From Pictodentalium vernedei (taxonomy: Eukaryota > Mollusca > Scaphopoda > Dentaliida > Dentaliidae): a DNA stretch of 64,000 nt. Below are positions 35,292-46,914 of this stretch, piece after piece. The stretch is taken from contig CM062297.1 of NCBI GenBank assembly GCA_031216915.1, positions 361,287,704-361,351,703 of the forward strand, in the 5' to 3' direction. Positions within the stretch are counted from its first letter, which is position 1. Every line of letters begins with the position of its first letter. The position numbers were made by a program, and so were the translations under genes. The notes beneath the pieces are model-generated. The model saw only the letters and a program-made list of their open reading frames with translations. It did not search any database and was not told where the DNA came from.

Positions 35292-36940
35292 TTTAAGGGG
35301 GCGACCAACCTAACTTTGGTCAAATTTCATGTAATTTTCAAAAAGACCCAAAATGAATAACCCCAATAATTTATATACTAAAATTCTTGGAATGAAACAT
35401 AGAACATGTGGAAACTGGAATTTGCCATGCAACTGCTGCCATGTGTAGATAGCACCACCTGAAATCTGTTATGGCGTAAGTTAGAGAACAAAATTTTTAC
35501 AATAAACTACCTCAAAATAAAATAACAGCTGTATTCTATAAACATAGAAGTACCTACTGGAAGAAATATTTTCCTAATTCTTGAAAGTAACAAAGATTGA
35601 GACCCTATGTTATAAGTGAAGTGCTCACTGATTGTTGGCATAATAATCACAACACGGCCACCTTATCAATTCATAATTTCAATAAAATAAACAGAATTAT
35701 GAATTTTAATTAATTTATAGATGGTGGGAAAATATTTGGTTTCTTTCGCCTTCTCGTTCTATTACCACAAACATCTGCTAATTTTGACCGTGGATTCGTT
35801 AATTCGTTTGGGTTTTGACCATCACGGTCACGTTGACAGCGGTTATGTTAATGATGATATGCAAATTGGGAGATAGTTTCAGGAAAAGGAGATTTATCAC
35901 ATTTGGCAATGTAAAACGATGACAAAAGACACTGATCGACGCTTGTGTTGGTATGGTTGATTGCAAGAAAAAACTAAATTCACAGCATCATCCAAACTCA
36001 CCTTATTTAAAAGCGCGAATGCATCATTTTCAACCCATCTTTAATCGGTCCTTTGCGGACATCAACACAGTCGCGGCACAGATCCATGGATACTAGGAAG
36101 TAAATAACATGGGGGGGGGGGGGGGGGGGGTCAACACGCTCAATATAGTTCCAGGTCACTTGGAATATACTTCGAGAAAAAAATGATTTCTGAAGCATTC
36201 AGCTTACTTTTTTATGAATATTACCTTATTTTACGTGTATCGTCCCAATTTTATACACTCGGTTATTTTTTTACAAATGGTTCATGTTGTCTTTTTGGTG
36301 CGCAATAATTCAGTTTTTTGTCAACAAAAAAGTTCAAAAGCCTGTAAACACTGCCTGTCACTGGCGGAAATTTCAAACCATATTTTGCAGTTATGCCATT
36401 AAGAGCTCACGTATTTGCTATAACCTGTTTGCAAATCCGCTCATACATTGGCTCGAACAAATAAAGGACGTGATCACGTCCTTTCATTCTTACGATCGCC
36501 CAAAAGAGTATTCCTTCAAGATCCACATTGTAATCACATGACCGGAATAAAATCATTGAAACATGGCCACATCCGGAACATCCAAAATTTGTGTTGGTGG
36601 TATTACATTCCAACATCAAAACACTCCAGAGTGTGTGTCATAAAAATGCTTTCTCCGAGTCTGTAGTACGTTATCATTACATTGAGGACAAGGCTTTCGA
36701 ATTACCGATCATTTTGTGGTTTTAGGGCTTCCTTACTTATGCCATTGGCAAATTAATGTTCTTCAAAATCATAAAATTCACTTTTGTTCCTGAAAAAAAT
36801 TATATGTACCTTTTCTATGCACTTTACTCATTATTTTGATACATAAGTTGTCTTCCCTTACTTCTCTTATCTGTTTCTGGGGCATTGGGAAAAATGTCAA
36901 CAAATTGACCAAAGTTACGTTGGACGAGTCCTTAAAGTGC
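35292..36940. mobile_element. ~1.65-kb TIR element, GTCCAAC family, copy 1
   Basis: Left end TTTTTAAGGGGGCGACCAAC and right end (reverse complement) TTTAAGGACTCGTCCAACGT, both then reading AACTTTGGTCAA. CCATGTG-AGA-AGCAC-CCTGAAA-TCTG near 35430-35470 matches the host element of the Polinton near 61050. It includes a 22-bp palindrome (AAAGGACGTGATCACGTCCT, 36461) and a G-run at 36111-36130. No transposase ORF is seen. Confidence 0.65.
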
Positions 36941-37812
36941 TATTAATATTATGCCCCCGACCTCCGAAGACGGATTCGCGGGTATCTAGTGCAGCCCGTC
37001 CGTCTGTCTGACCATCTGTCTTTCCGTCCGTCCTTCTGTCCGTACAAACGTTTTGCGTTGTAATTTAAAAGCCTTTGGTCGGATTTGGATCTCCTGCTGT
37101 ATGCCGATAGATCCGCATGGGGGAACGGATATGCGCAAGGAACGGGTTCCGTCCAATATTTTTTCCCAGAGTTATGGCCCTTTTCACTTTTGGGGCTTAG
37201 AAAATGTTTCTGTTTTCACTCTTTTGACTGAGAAAATGTTTCTGTCCCACAATACCTTTAAGGCTACTTCGAACATGCCGCCGGGTCGGGGGCAGTGGCT
37301 CACGCTTTGCGAAGGCCTTGTTATATATATTGTCACCACAACCTTTCCACCACAGATAACTTTCCTCACACTGATGTCAAAATTCTTCTGTGCGTCGGCA
37401 GTACTTCGCACCCGAGATAAACTTAGGAATGAAACCTATTTTATCTTGTTTTACAGAGTTCGGAGAGCTCTGTCAATCAAAATATAATAGGTTGCATTGT
37501 TTTATTTCTCAGTTAAGACTACTGAACAGTAAGATATTCCCACTGAGTGAACGGAATTCAAGACCGCGATTGGGGAAGCTGTCTTGGGAACTCTGTGAAC
37601 ATGAGCATCAAGTTTCCCGCAAGAAGATGACAAGAAGCCAAAAGTAATTAAACTCGTTATTACATTTAGTTCAAACAATATTTTTATTTCAAACAGTCAT
37701 ATTACATGTATACATTATCTGAAACAAAAGAGATGAATACATCTTCATAGTACAGAATAAGGTAATATTCATAAAAAAGTAAGCTGAATGCTTCAGAAAT
37801 TATTTTTTCATT
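36174..37812. repeat. Inverted pair of a ~58-bp sequence
   Basis: ATTTCTGAAGCATTCAGCTT plus TATGAATATTACCTTAT at 36186-36232 is repeated as its reverse complement at 37755-37802. The pair overlaps the right side of the neighbouring TIR element, so a chance flank or a second element is equally possible. Confidence 0.7.
36945..37690. repeat. Dispersed-repeat-like sequence with GTCCGTC tract
   Basis: TGCCCCCGACCTCCGAAGAC, a run of CCGTC/CTGTC units (36990-37050), GTACAAACGTTTTGCGTTGT and CAGAGTTATGGCCCTTTTCA. I recall similar modules from bivalve and gastropod genomic repeats, which is weak evidence for a mollusc. The 144-codon forward ORF here is not convincing. Confidence 0.45.
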
Positions 37813-37979
37813 GTGTACAATGTAACAAGGACCACGACCAAAAACACAGATTGTAAGGATAGGTTCCGACAGTGAGCTTGTCGCTTTCAAGAGTCGTCTC
37901 CCAAATTCAAGATGATAACTGTTTAAGAGTGCATCTGGTAATCCAATTATCTTACAGCGATAAAAATTTAACAACTGGA

Positions 37980-38260
37980 CTTGTTGGATATACAAACAAT
38001 ATTACAGCAATTGCTCGTGGGATTTCCCAGTAGTATGAAGCATAATATCCTTTGGCAATCCAAACTATAAATGAACGCTTACTTATGATCAGTGTTATAT
38101 ATACGATACCGTAAATGAGTCATGTCACAACAAATTTGCAAGGTATAAACATTAAAGTGCGCTTTCATCGCGTCTTAAGCAGATGCCTTATAAGCTTACT
38201 GAACAAAGCTTTAATAAACAATAGAGGGAAACACTGAGCTGAGGCAACTTGTTAAAACTG
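37980..38260. repeat. Repeat shared with 40108-40475
   Basis: ACTGGACTTGTTGGATATAC, AATATTACAGCAATTGCTCG and AGGGAAACACTGAG reappear in the same order and orientation at 40117-40465. They flank the RT relic as a direct pair about 2.1 kb apart. Confidence 0.75.
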
Positions 38261-38274
38261 CCATGAGAGAGGCC

Positions 38275-38600
38275 TGTTGTTACACGACGAATAAAAAACT
38301 AAGTTTGAAACAATTAAAATTAAATGGGACACAATGCGAATAGTATAGATTGTCAATGCAATTTAACAACAGGAAATTAATCTTTTGTATTGAGAGTCTA
38401 TCATGTCCTGAACATGCTCCGATGATATATCTCTGCCGCTCCAATTTCGATTTGTCCAGAATCAGCACTTCATTTGTGATAGAGTTGTTTCTGGGCATGT
38501 GCACCCAGTCCGGGTAATTTATTGCTGATTCTAAATGGCAATTTACAACAGGAAATGTATTTGTTATCTCTATTTCGAAACTGATAGGGAACAATCACAG
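38275..38600. repeat. Repeat shared with 42130-42330
   Basis: GGCCTGTTGTTACACGACGA, CTAAGTTTGAAACAATTAAA and TGATTGTCAATGCAAT-like sequence recur at 42131-42230. The minus-strand frames here align partly (LSIQKINFLLLNCIDNLYYS against LSIQNIHLLLIYCIDNQNYS), but a coding origin is unproven. Confidence 0.65.
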
Positions 38601-38895
38601 AATTTTCACTCAGCTAAAATATCACTAGAAGAGGTTCATGGATATGTGAAGCACATTTTGCCACAAGTTGTTCTCGTGAAATATTATATTATCAGTTCTG
38701 GTATGAATAAGGTAGCAGACGCCCAGGCACCAGTGGTGCCTGCTGTCAACTCAATGAGTTGATTACATATGTGTGTCGTGTTCTATACAATCATATCAAC
38801 CTTCATTTTGATGTATAATTAGTGTATATTTAATTTGAATTTAAGGAATATCAGAGGTGGGAATTTCAGAATAAAACAAAATTGTATTACTTATA
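38600..38895. mobile_element. Partial copy of the MITE at 61965-62476
   Basis: GTGCCTGCTGTCAACTCAAT, GAGTTGATTACATATGTGTG, TTTTGATGTATAATTAGTGT and TTACTTATATAG match the right half of the complete element near 62240-62476. The left inverted end is absent. Confidence 0.7.
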
Positions 38896-38949
38896 TAGCA
38901 CCTTAAAGTCATCAAGCCATTATTTTGACCAAGATTCTGTCTGGAATAT

Positions 38950-39420
38950 ATCATACCATAATAGCTCAGCTGCGCGGATGCTGTCTTTGACGATGAGGTA
39001 AAGAGAAGTGTCCCAACAATGCCATTAATATAAACGATGAATAGCAAGGGACCAAGTATAGATCCCGGGTGTGGGGGACGCCTGCATTTACATTTTTTCC
39101 AGGATGAGGATTCTGCTAGAATTACTATCCGTTGACGCCTGTCACTCAAGTAGCACTCAAACCATTTAAAGCCTATCGTTTGAAGTTTGTACTGTAGCCC
39201 TTTATGCCACTGTGGCATCGTCAACAGAGGATATGAAGCAGAAGTAGTCATTAAATGCTTCCACTTTGTCGAGATTGGTTGACAATAAACTATCCCTGTT
39301 TTATAGTACTGAAGTGTCAGATATTTTGCAACAACCTGCCGGGTTTGTTGCGACATCGGACTGGGTTCCAGGGTTATGTCACTTGTGAGGAAGCGACTCG
39401 TTCGTAGCTGGTTGAACATT
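38950..39420 (-). pseudogene. Reverse transcriptase fragment (non-LTR)
   Basis: The minus-strand frame contains LQTIGFKWFECYLSDRRQRI, then HPGSILGPLLFIVYINGIVG. These match the RT segment before and including the PQGS box of CR1/Jockey-type LINEs; PQG has become HPG. Upstream coding is frameshifted and the catalytic FADD box is not seen. It is a relic unrelated in detail to LINEs A and B, whose box reads GTPQGSVLSP. Confidence 0.72.
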
Positions 39421-40107
39421 TGTCCATATATTTGTCTGTACGTCCTTTTTCAAAATGTCACTTTGTACGGCGTAGTTGTGTATACATATCGATGTTTGGG
39501 CACTGGTAGTCGTTAATGTTGGCCTTTTCATAGTCACCGTACCCTTCTTATTTGTAACGGCGAATGTCTGCGTACTCACGGTGTCCTTGTGAATGTGTTT
39601 GTCTGTTCCTGATTAAGCACTTGAAGCACATATACGAACTTCATGCAATTTATGAAGTTCTATGGAAACTGAAAGTTCTGATACTTGTAAGTCTGTGTTG
39701 TAGCTATTGAGTGCTTTTCCTCCGCTTGTTGTATTTCACGATATCGCAGTTTAGTTTGCAGGGTACTTTGCGTTGGTTGTTTGTTCCATGAAAATATTAA
39801 GGTGGTCGAATTCTCACCGATCTGAAGTGTCCATTGCAGCTTCATTTTATCCAGATGAAGATTATCTATGGTTGTCTGTATATTATCTGGTAGTTTTTGA
39901 ACATCTTCATAGTACAGAATTGGAACGTGGTACCGGGATCGTTTGGACAAGCAGAAAAGATGCCAAACCGCGGATTTTCTCACCAAATATAACCGTGGGG
40001 AATAAGCGTTGGTATGTGTTGTTATAGTCTGGTGTTCAACTGATGGCTCTGAGACAAATTAAAGATGATAAAATTTTAATAGCGAATCCGGTATTCCAAA
40101 TGTCTGT
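39421..40107. other. Unassigned interval
   Basis: Moderately AT-rich. The minus-strand 108-codon ORF (39986-39660) has no recognisable motif. TTATGCAATTTATGAAGTTC-type micro-repeats near 39630 are all I see. Confidence 0.4.
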
Positions 40108-40475
40108 CAGCAATAAACATTTAGCCAACTGGACTTGTTGGATACACCAACAATATTACAGCAATAGATCGTGGGGTTTTCCAATAATATGAAGCAGAGT
40201 AACGTTTGGAAATCCAAACTATACCTGAACTCTAGAATGGATGAAAGAATGAAAGTTTCAGCGCGCCTAAGGCGCACAGGAATGATGTGGGATTTGAAAT
40301 CCCTTGCGACCCGAATAACTTTATTTGCTTATGAAGCCACAACAGACGGAAGTGAGAGCCAAGAATATTATTTGGTTTGAGTGTACGCACTGAACTCTTA
40401 TAAATAGGCCTTATCAGCTTACTGAACAGAGCTTAAAAAAAACAATGGAGGGAAACACTGAAGCAACTTGTTAAC
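40108..40475. repeat. Second copy of the 37980-38260 repeat, containing a GC-stem-loop variant
   Basis: The shared repeat is interrupted at 40225-40380 by the stem-loop module: GCGCGCCTAAGGCGCACAGG, GATGTGGGATTTGAAATCCC and TTGCGACCC, the same tail variant as at 7465-7535. The interruption relative to the other copy gives a direct view of a module insertion. Confidence 0.7.
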
Positions 40476-40582
40476 TTGTATGTAGTAGTAATATCTTTAT
40501 TAGTGTGACATGTGCTTTACATCAGTAAGGTTTCATAAATAATCATACATAAAATAGCACTCGGCCCAATAGACCTATATGT

Positions 40583-40815
40583 CACCTAAACAATATAAGT
40601 TATCTCCGCCAATATGTATGTTATGTGGAGATTTTATACTTGGATGTCGTTTTTTAAACGCCGAGTTGCAGGCGAGGTGTTTAAATGAGTGTTTAAATAT
40701 AAGTTATCTCCGCCAATATGTATGGTGTATGGAGATTTAATACTTGGATGTCGGTTTAAATGAGACATCCAGGTATTAAATCTTCATATACCATACATGT
40801 TAGCGGTGATAACAT
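40583..40815. mobile_element. Fold-back MITE with TAAGTTATCTCCGCCAATAT
   Basis: TAAGTTATCTCCGCCAATAT occurs directly at about 40597 and 40699, and inverted at 40800-40815 (ATACATGTTAGCGGTGATAA). ATACTTGGATGTC and GACATCCAGGTAT form the inner hairpin at 40740-40777. No coding capacity. Confidence 0.7.
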
Positions 40816-41013
40816 TTTTGTTCCGTTTGAAACACAATACAAACATAGTGGAAATAAATTTGTAGACGCATTTCTCAGCTCCACAATCACTTGGACCACA
40901 TTCGTGATAATTATTTTGTTTTATAATCATAGAAGACAACAGATAGAGTTACATCCCTTTGGTCGTTAAGGAAACGAGTAAACAGTATTTTGTTGACATA
41001 TCGTACCCTGAGT

Positions 41014-41056
41014 TCCAATGTGTTCTATGTGAATACTGGCACATAGAACACATTGG
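41014..41056. repeat. 17-bp-arm hairpin
   Basis: CCAATGTGTTCTATGTG and its exact reverse complement, with an 8-base loop. Confidence 0.85.
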
Positions 41057-42440
41057 TACGCAGGGGACGAAGTATTTGCTCTTATTTTATTTTTATGATT
41101 GAATTGTCGGAAATCTGATGATATTTGTAACTATTTTCATTTTTTTGGTTCGAGTTTTATTTTAGGCGAGCAAAAGCGGAAAGCTTTCGTTTAAACCATA
41201 TACCCCAGCTCTCATATACCTTGGATGCTGGGTGCATCCTTTGCCATGGCTATGTGTCTAAGGCATTCTGACCAATCAAAAGACCGAATTTATCGGGATA
41301 TTGGGACAATCAGATTTGTCTGATAAAATGCACATTCGCAAGGGAGGCTATCAAACGTTTTACAGTAAGGGCAATATTGCATCCGTATCATTACTTAAAA
41401 AACCTCGAAGAATCAGTCTATCATAATAAAGTTCCCTTAATTTTAGTACACGTGTAAATTTTCTCTGTTTTAGACCCAAAACAACGATACTGCCAATATA
41501 GGCCTACAGTTTCCAATATGGATCAGTTCATAACCTCTGGGCCTCAGAACTGGCCCCTTGCGAACCAGCCACATATTAGAATTATGACGTCTTCGAGGCA
41601 AACTTCCTCTATCAGTTTGACAACTATGAAGCACCCAGTATGTAAATCTTAACACTAGTCAGTCCATCATCCCACTCAGCATCCTACGGCTCCAGAATGG
41701 TAGAATGACTGGTTCCATCTAAAACCCGAAAAATGTGGGAAAAAACTAAAGTTACCGCACAGCATGATTTATCAGTTATTATCGCAAGTGCCAAAAGAGA
41801 GCAGAACTAGGTAAGTGGGGCAGGGGTGGGGATTAAGCTGCTAAGTAAAATACAAGAATGTTCTCCAAGACATTAAGAAATCGGGGGCCGACAATAGATG
41901 AAATTCACATCAGTCAATGTTTCAATGTTTATTGATAATACAGGCCAGCTTTTCTTCGTTTGAATACCTCAAAAATGAAATTAGCGCATTGCCTTGGGTA
42001 CTCTTTTATAATTATATTTATATTTTCTTCACTCAAGTAATCTTCAGTAAGATTGTTAAATATAATATTGAACTGAAAAGAACTCTACGAAGGTCTTCAT
42101 AAAAGGGGCATTCCTTCAAGAAATGAGAAGGGCCTGCTGTTACACGACGAATAGAGAAACATTCTAAGTTTGAAACAATTGAAATTAAATGGGATACAAT
42201 GTGAATAGTTTTGATTGTCAATGCAATATATCAAAAGCAAATGAATATTTTGTATCGAAAGTCGATCATGTTTTGAAAATGCTCCGATGAGAATAATATC
42301 CATTGTTTGGGGTTCATTTGGGAAGAGTTTATCGGACCTTGCCCTGGAAATAAATAGTGTTTTCGTTCTTTGCATTTTTCTTTTGAAGACGAGATCGAGA
42401 TATGATATGTGAAAAATACATGGATCAATAATACGGCAAC
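41057..42440. other. Unassigned interval
   Basis: No supported gene. It includes part of the 38275-type repeat at 42130-42330. Other ORFs are short and motif-free. Confidence 0.4.
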
Positions 42441-44303
42441 GTATAACCGCCACACTGACTTCACTTATTATCTCGTTAAAACAATTTATTTATCTTGTTA
42501 AAACAATTTATTTATCTCGTTAAAACAATTTAATATCTTGTTAAAACAATTTAATATCGTGTTAAAACAACTAAAGGGGCCGTCCAACGTAACTTTGGGC
42601 ATTTTTTGTAAATTTTCACAATGCCCTAAATACGAATTAAAGCGGTGAATAACGACATATTATATACCGAAATAATGACAAAAGTATACAGAACTCGAAT
42701 TTATCCACTTTAGGAAAATATTTTTTTAATTTTTTTTGCTTTTGATGACAAAGAAATTTGCTAGCCGCATATGTAACCGTACGGGATTAACAAGGAATAG
42801 ATCGGAAATTCAAATGTCTGAGTTGTGAATAAAAGACTCCATACTCGGAGAAAGCATATTTGTCATTTCATCACTAACGTGGTGAGAACGCTCAGGGGAA
42901 AATGATTAACCACAAACTAGACATTGTGTTTGGACGACATTGCATGTTATGATCATGTGGTTTTCTGGCCAAGTTGGGAAACATTTGATTTCCTAAGATC
43001 TGAAATCTTCAAACATTTCACTGCGGCTGTTTTCGAATCTGGCAGGCGATGTAATGTACAACTCACGACACATTCATAGAAAAATATTCAACTGACAATG
43101 TAATAAATGCGAGATACAGTCCATAGTAGTGCTGTTGAATTCTAAAACTGTGCAATGTGACGCAAGTGTCAGCAAGGGATTAATACGCCACCGATTCGAA
43201 CTACTATTATTTGGTTGGTGACGATGATCAAAACATAAAAGTGGAAAATTATATTTGAAAACAAAATTATATTCACATAAACATACATTACAATCGTCAC
43301 AATTGTATATTTACGAAATAATAATTTTACTGTCGCCGAACTATATTAGTGACGTAAAGAAGGCTTGATGAAGTCTGCTACGAAAAAAAGAAGACCAATG
43401 TCAAGGAGAATTATCAGAAAGGTTTCTTCCTGTTCACCAAATATAGAGAAATGTCGTACCATCGTAAATTTAAATATCTCCCTCGCACGACCGCATTGTG
43501 TATAGGACGGATCAACGTCGATTTTGAGCGCTGTTAGCAACAGAAGGTTGCGAAAATCTATGTGTGTTGACATTCTGTGGACAAAAATAGAAAAGATCCG
43601 TTGGGCGGACAAAAATTCACACGAATTACCGAAATGAGACCACAACGTGTCATAAGTGTTCAGATAACTGAATTTAATAACCAACACAATTCCGATATTG
43701 TTCAGGCTGGTAACCCCCCGTCTATAAAATTAGTATCGGTATGCAGATCAGTTATTAATGTTCTTAAATCTCATGAGAAAACAACAGTCAAGCCTCCCCA
43801 AACAGCAACTACGGAAAACCGATAGTTTCAAGACAAATGAAGCATACCAAATCATGTACATGAATGAATTGGAAGCCAGGATGTCGATCTAAGTGTAGCC
43901 AATTGGTGCAAGTATTCTGCGTGCAGGACAGGTCATTTTTGTTGTTTTGGCCACACTTGAATATTCAGATGACACTCTTGGCAGCTGTCATTGCTCATGC
44001 AACCCCAGAAATGGACACATATAACACTAAATGAGGAAGTTTGGCAGTTCACCCTTTTTGGTGTATCAATCTCGTCGTGTTTTACCAATTCGATACAGGA
44101 TTGTGGGAGGAGTATGGTCACGACAGACTCACAAAAGCCACAATGGGCATTCTTCATTTTTCATTGATGCACTCTCTCATGACTCCATACTTATTCTTCT
44201 GAACTGTGTGGATTTGACCCTTGGATAACTTCATAAAAGGTAAACAAACACAAGAAAAATGGCAGCCTTTGAAATGTAGGCATCCTAAATTACAATTGGT
44301 CTT
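42441..44303. mobile_element. GTCCAAC-family TIR element, left part (interrupted by the Polinton)
   Basis: The left inverted end, AAAGGGGCCGTCCAACGTAA, begins near 42572, preceded by a (TTGTTAAAACAATTTATTTA)n minisatellite. The partner end lies inverted at 60902-61217 (ACGTTGGACGTCCCCTTAAG), followed by the inverted minisatellite at 61335-61425. CTCGGAGAAAGCATATTTGT at 42852 pairs with AAAATATTTCTCCGAG near 60930, so each arm is ~290 bp. Removing 44304-60901 leaves a ~2.05-kb element. No transposase is recognised in the interior. Confidence 0.7.
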
Positions 44304-44934
44304 AGTAGGTATAAAAGGCGGATTCGGTATCACTTGTACACGATTTTGTACATGTACAGGTACATGGATGTACACCTCCATAGGGTTCAGTGTTAAAATC
44401 GTGTACACGTACACAAAATGTCGTTTTTTATGGTGATACAGACTCCGCCATTGGTTTTGAGACTCTCAGATCGCATTTTAACGTTCAAAATACCCGTTGG
44501 CGAATGCGTACATGTACACGTCGCTCAAGAGTGAAAAAAATGTATGAAATTTTAAGAAAATATGATTAAAAATTTGTTCTCTACGTTCCCATCGCGGATT
44601 TGACCATCGATCCATCGTTGGTGAACGCGAGCAAAAAACGTTTTGCGGATTCAGTATCAACATCAAAAAGTGGTTTGCGGATTCTGTATCATCTTGTATC
44701 ACCTAAGTAGGTATACGTTCACCAACGGGTATTTGAACGGTTAAAGTGCGATCCGATCAGGGAAACCCATTTGCAGATTCTAGATCAGGAAATCGACCTC
44801 TGTACGGTACATGGAAAAAAGGTGATACCGAACCCGCAAACCACTGCCACGTTTCCCGATCGCGTTTGGGACGGTATAGGGTGCGATTTGATCGGTGAAA
44901 AAAACGATTTGCCGATTTCATCTCTTGAGTTTTG
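44304..44934. repeat. Polinton left terminal inverted repeat
   Basis: Matches the reverse complement of 60263-60895 with a few substitutions and ends at TCTTGAGTTTTG. It contains a recurring GCGGATTC-GTATCA motif in both orientations at 44318-44332, 44432-44449, 44645-44659, 44677-44691 and 44821-44837. TGTACA-rich palindromes fill 44335-44410. Confidence 0.95.
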
Positions 44935-45940
44935 TGAATAAAAGGTTTTCGTTCAAAAGAGTCGATTATAAAAATTGAATCTGTAAAAATAGACATTCAT
45001 GTTTTGTTTCGGTGTGAATGAAAGGTAAAGCTGACACTCGTGTTTTTGTTTTGGTGTGAATGAAGGTTTCGTTCAAAAGAGTCGATTATAAAATTGAATC
45101 TGTAAAAATAGACATTCATGTTTTGTTTTGGTATGAATGAAGGTTTTTCCGTTTACAATGAAAAAAAAAATTGAGTTTATAAGAATTAGGAATTTTTGTG
45201 AAATAAATTTTAATAAAACACTTATAGTATTCTTTCATTCAAATAAAAAATAGTTCGTAGAATTGTTTCATTCAATAAAAATTCTATTATAAAACTTTTT
45301 TTCACTTGAGTGAATTTTAATAGGTAAACTGACACTCATGTTTATTCTGGTGTGAATGAAGGTTTTTCGTTTAATAATAGATAATAAAAACGCATTTTCC
45401 ACTTAATTAGGTTTTAGTGGTAAATAATTTTCAATATATTCGTGATAATGTTCGGAGACATGAAAGAACCCTTTTTAACAGATGTAATTATTCTCAAACG
45501 CGTTAAATCAGAAACTGGCTTCTTATACACTAAAACTTTTAAACTTTTTTCAAAAGTTCTACAGTTTGTCACTTAGAGAATAATTTGAGATATGAATGAA
45601 TCCTTTTAACAGATGTAATTATTCTCAAATGCGTTAAATCAGAAACCGGTTGCTTATGTACTAAAACTTTCAAACTTTTCAAAGTTCTCCAGTTCGTCAT
45701 TGAGTGAAATAATCTGTGGAGCGATTTTAACGCGTTCAGAGGCAAAACGCATTTATAGAGGTTTATCATGTAAAATGTTTCTCCTCAACTAGTTTTTTAG
45801 TTATTATATTAAAGACAGAAGATTTTTATTTACTTGAGACATAAAACATAAAAATAATTATACATTTAATTTTGAAAATAATAAATAACTCAAGTTAGCA
45901 TACTCTAAAGGAAATATTAATAATTTAGAAAACGAAACAA
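44935..45940. repeat. Subterminal tandem repeats before the first Polinton gene
   Basis: A ~106-bp unit (AAAAGAGTCGATTATAAAA, then ATAGACATTCATGTTTTG and GTGTGAATGAAGG) occurs twice at about 44945-45145. A ~130-bp unit (TTTAACAGATGTAATTATTC, CGTTAAATCAGAAAC) occurs twice at 45465-45720. There is no coding potential. The position between TIR and first ORF would suit a control or replication-associated region, but that is inference. Confidence 0.8.
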
Positions 45941-46837
45941 ATGTTTTTACACATGGATGCTAAACGCCGAGATCGGCTTTTAAATGAATATGAACGTGCC
46001 AAGAAGGGCATTCAATCGGCTGACAGAAGCAGACGTTTTGGAGAGATTGAACTCAAACGTGAGGCCACAAAAATATTTAAACCCGTGACAGAGGTTCAAG
46101 AGCGAAGCAAGAAGGAGATAGTTGAAGAATTGAGACCCATAAAAGAGAGTTCTTTGAGAATGGGTTCGTTGCCCGGTAGTTTTACAAAACAGTTTTCCTT
46201 TCAATCTACACCGGATTACGTTCCCATGAGAATCGAAACCGATTTGAGCGATGATACAGCTTCGACTCTCACCACTGATAGCATCACGTCGTCTGGGGAT
46301 GTTGGTAAGAGAGATCTGTTGTATGGAATTTATAAGGATTCGGATGGTAGACCTTTTGTGGGCGACACAGAAGTGGAAAAGGATGATGAAGATTTAATTG
46401 TCAGTTCGAATAAGTATAAAATAACTGATGGATTGCGCAAATTGCTCCTTTTCGACAAGCCTGGTGATTACACAGAACAGGATTACAACAATTACGGCGA
46501 CATTCTGGTTCAGACCAACGCCATGAAGAGAAATAAGGATGACAGAGAGACGAGACCTAAAGCCAACAGAGGTTACAAGTGGACGAAAGTGGTGAAACCT
46601 ATATGGAATTCGCATAAGAAGTTCGTCGAATCAGTGACTGGCAAAGGGGTGGAAACCACTTTTCTTCCGAGCGATTCTGACGCTCTGTCTCAGAGATTGA
46701 GTTTGTTGATGGCAAGTAGACGTGCTGGTAACACGGAGTTAGATAATGAAATAGTTACTATATCTGACAAATTGTTAAGACAGAAGGTTTTGAATAAAAA
46801 ACATTATAAAAGGCTGATGAACGAATTGAAGGATTGA
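45941..46837 (+). CDS. Conserved Polinton protein of unknown function (298 aa)
   Basis: Intact 298-codon frame from ATG 45941; a second Met at codon 5 could be the real start. The N-terminal third is charged and helical (KRRDRLLNEYERAKKGIQ). The middle is Ser/Thr/Asp-rich. The conserved-looking C-terminal half has LYGIYKDSDGRPFVGD, a short YTEQDYNNYGDILVQTNAM block, PKANRGYKWTKVVKPIW, LPSDSDALSQRLSLLMASR and a final helix. I recall proteins with this layout as a recurrent uncharacterised ORF in metazoan Polintons. It lacks signal or membrane segments, so a virion-internal or assembly role is only a guess. It is first in the plus-strand capsid block. Confidence 0.85.
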   Translation: MFLHMDAKRRDRLLNEYERAKKGIQSADRSRRFGEIELKREATKIFKPVTEVQERSKKEIVEELRPIKESSLRMGSLPGSFTKQFSFQSTPDYVPMRIETDLSDDTASTLTTDSITSSGDVGKRDLLYGIYKDSDGRPFVGDTEVEKDDEDLIVSSNKYKITDGLRKLLLFDKPGDYTEQDYNNYGDILVQTNAMKRNKDDRETRPKANRGYKWTKVVKPIWNSHKKFVESVTGKGVETTFLPSDSDALSQRLSLLMASRRAGNTELDNEIVTISDKLLRQKVLNKKHYKRLMNELKD

Positions 46838-46914
46838 TGTATATAATAAGTAGAGAGAAACAAACAAAGAAAATATATAAAATAAAAAAAATAGTAAATT
46901 TTACACTAGAATAA

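Noticed and set aside
37053..37487. 144-codon ORF
   Set aside because: Overlaps a dispersed-repeat-like module and has no motif.
43346..43687. 113-codon minus-strand ORF left of the Polinton
   Set aside because: Lies in the noncoding interior of the host TIR element, with no transposase signature.
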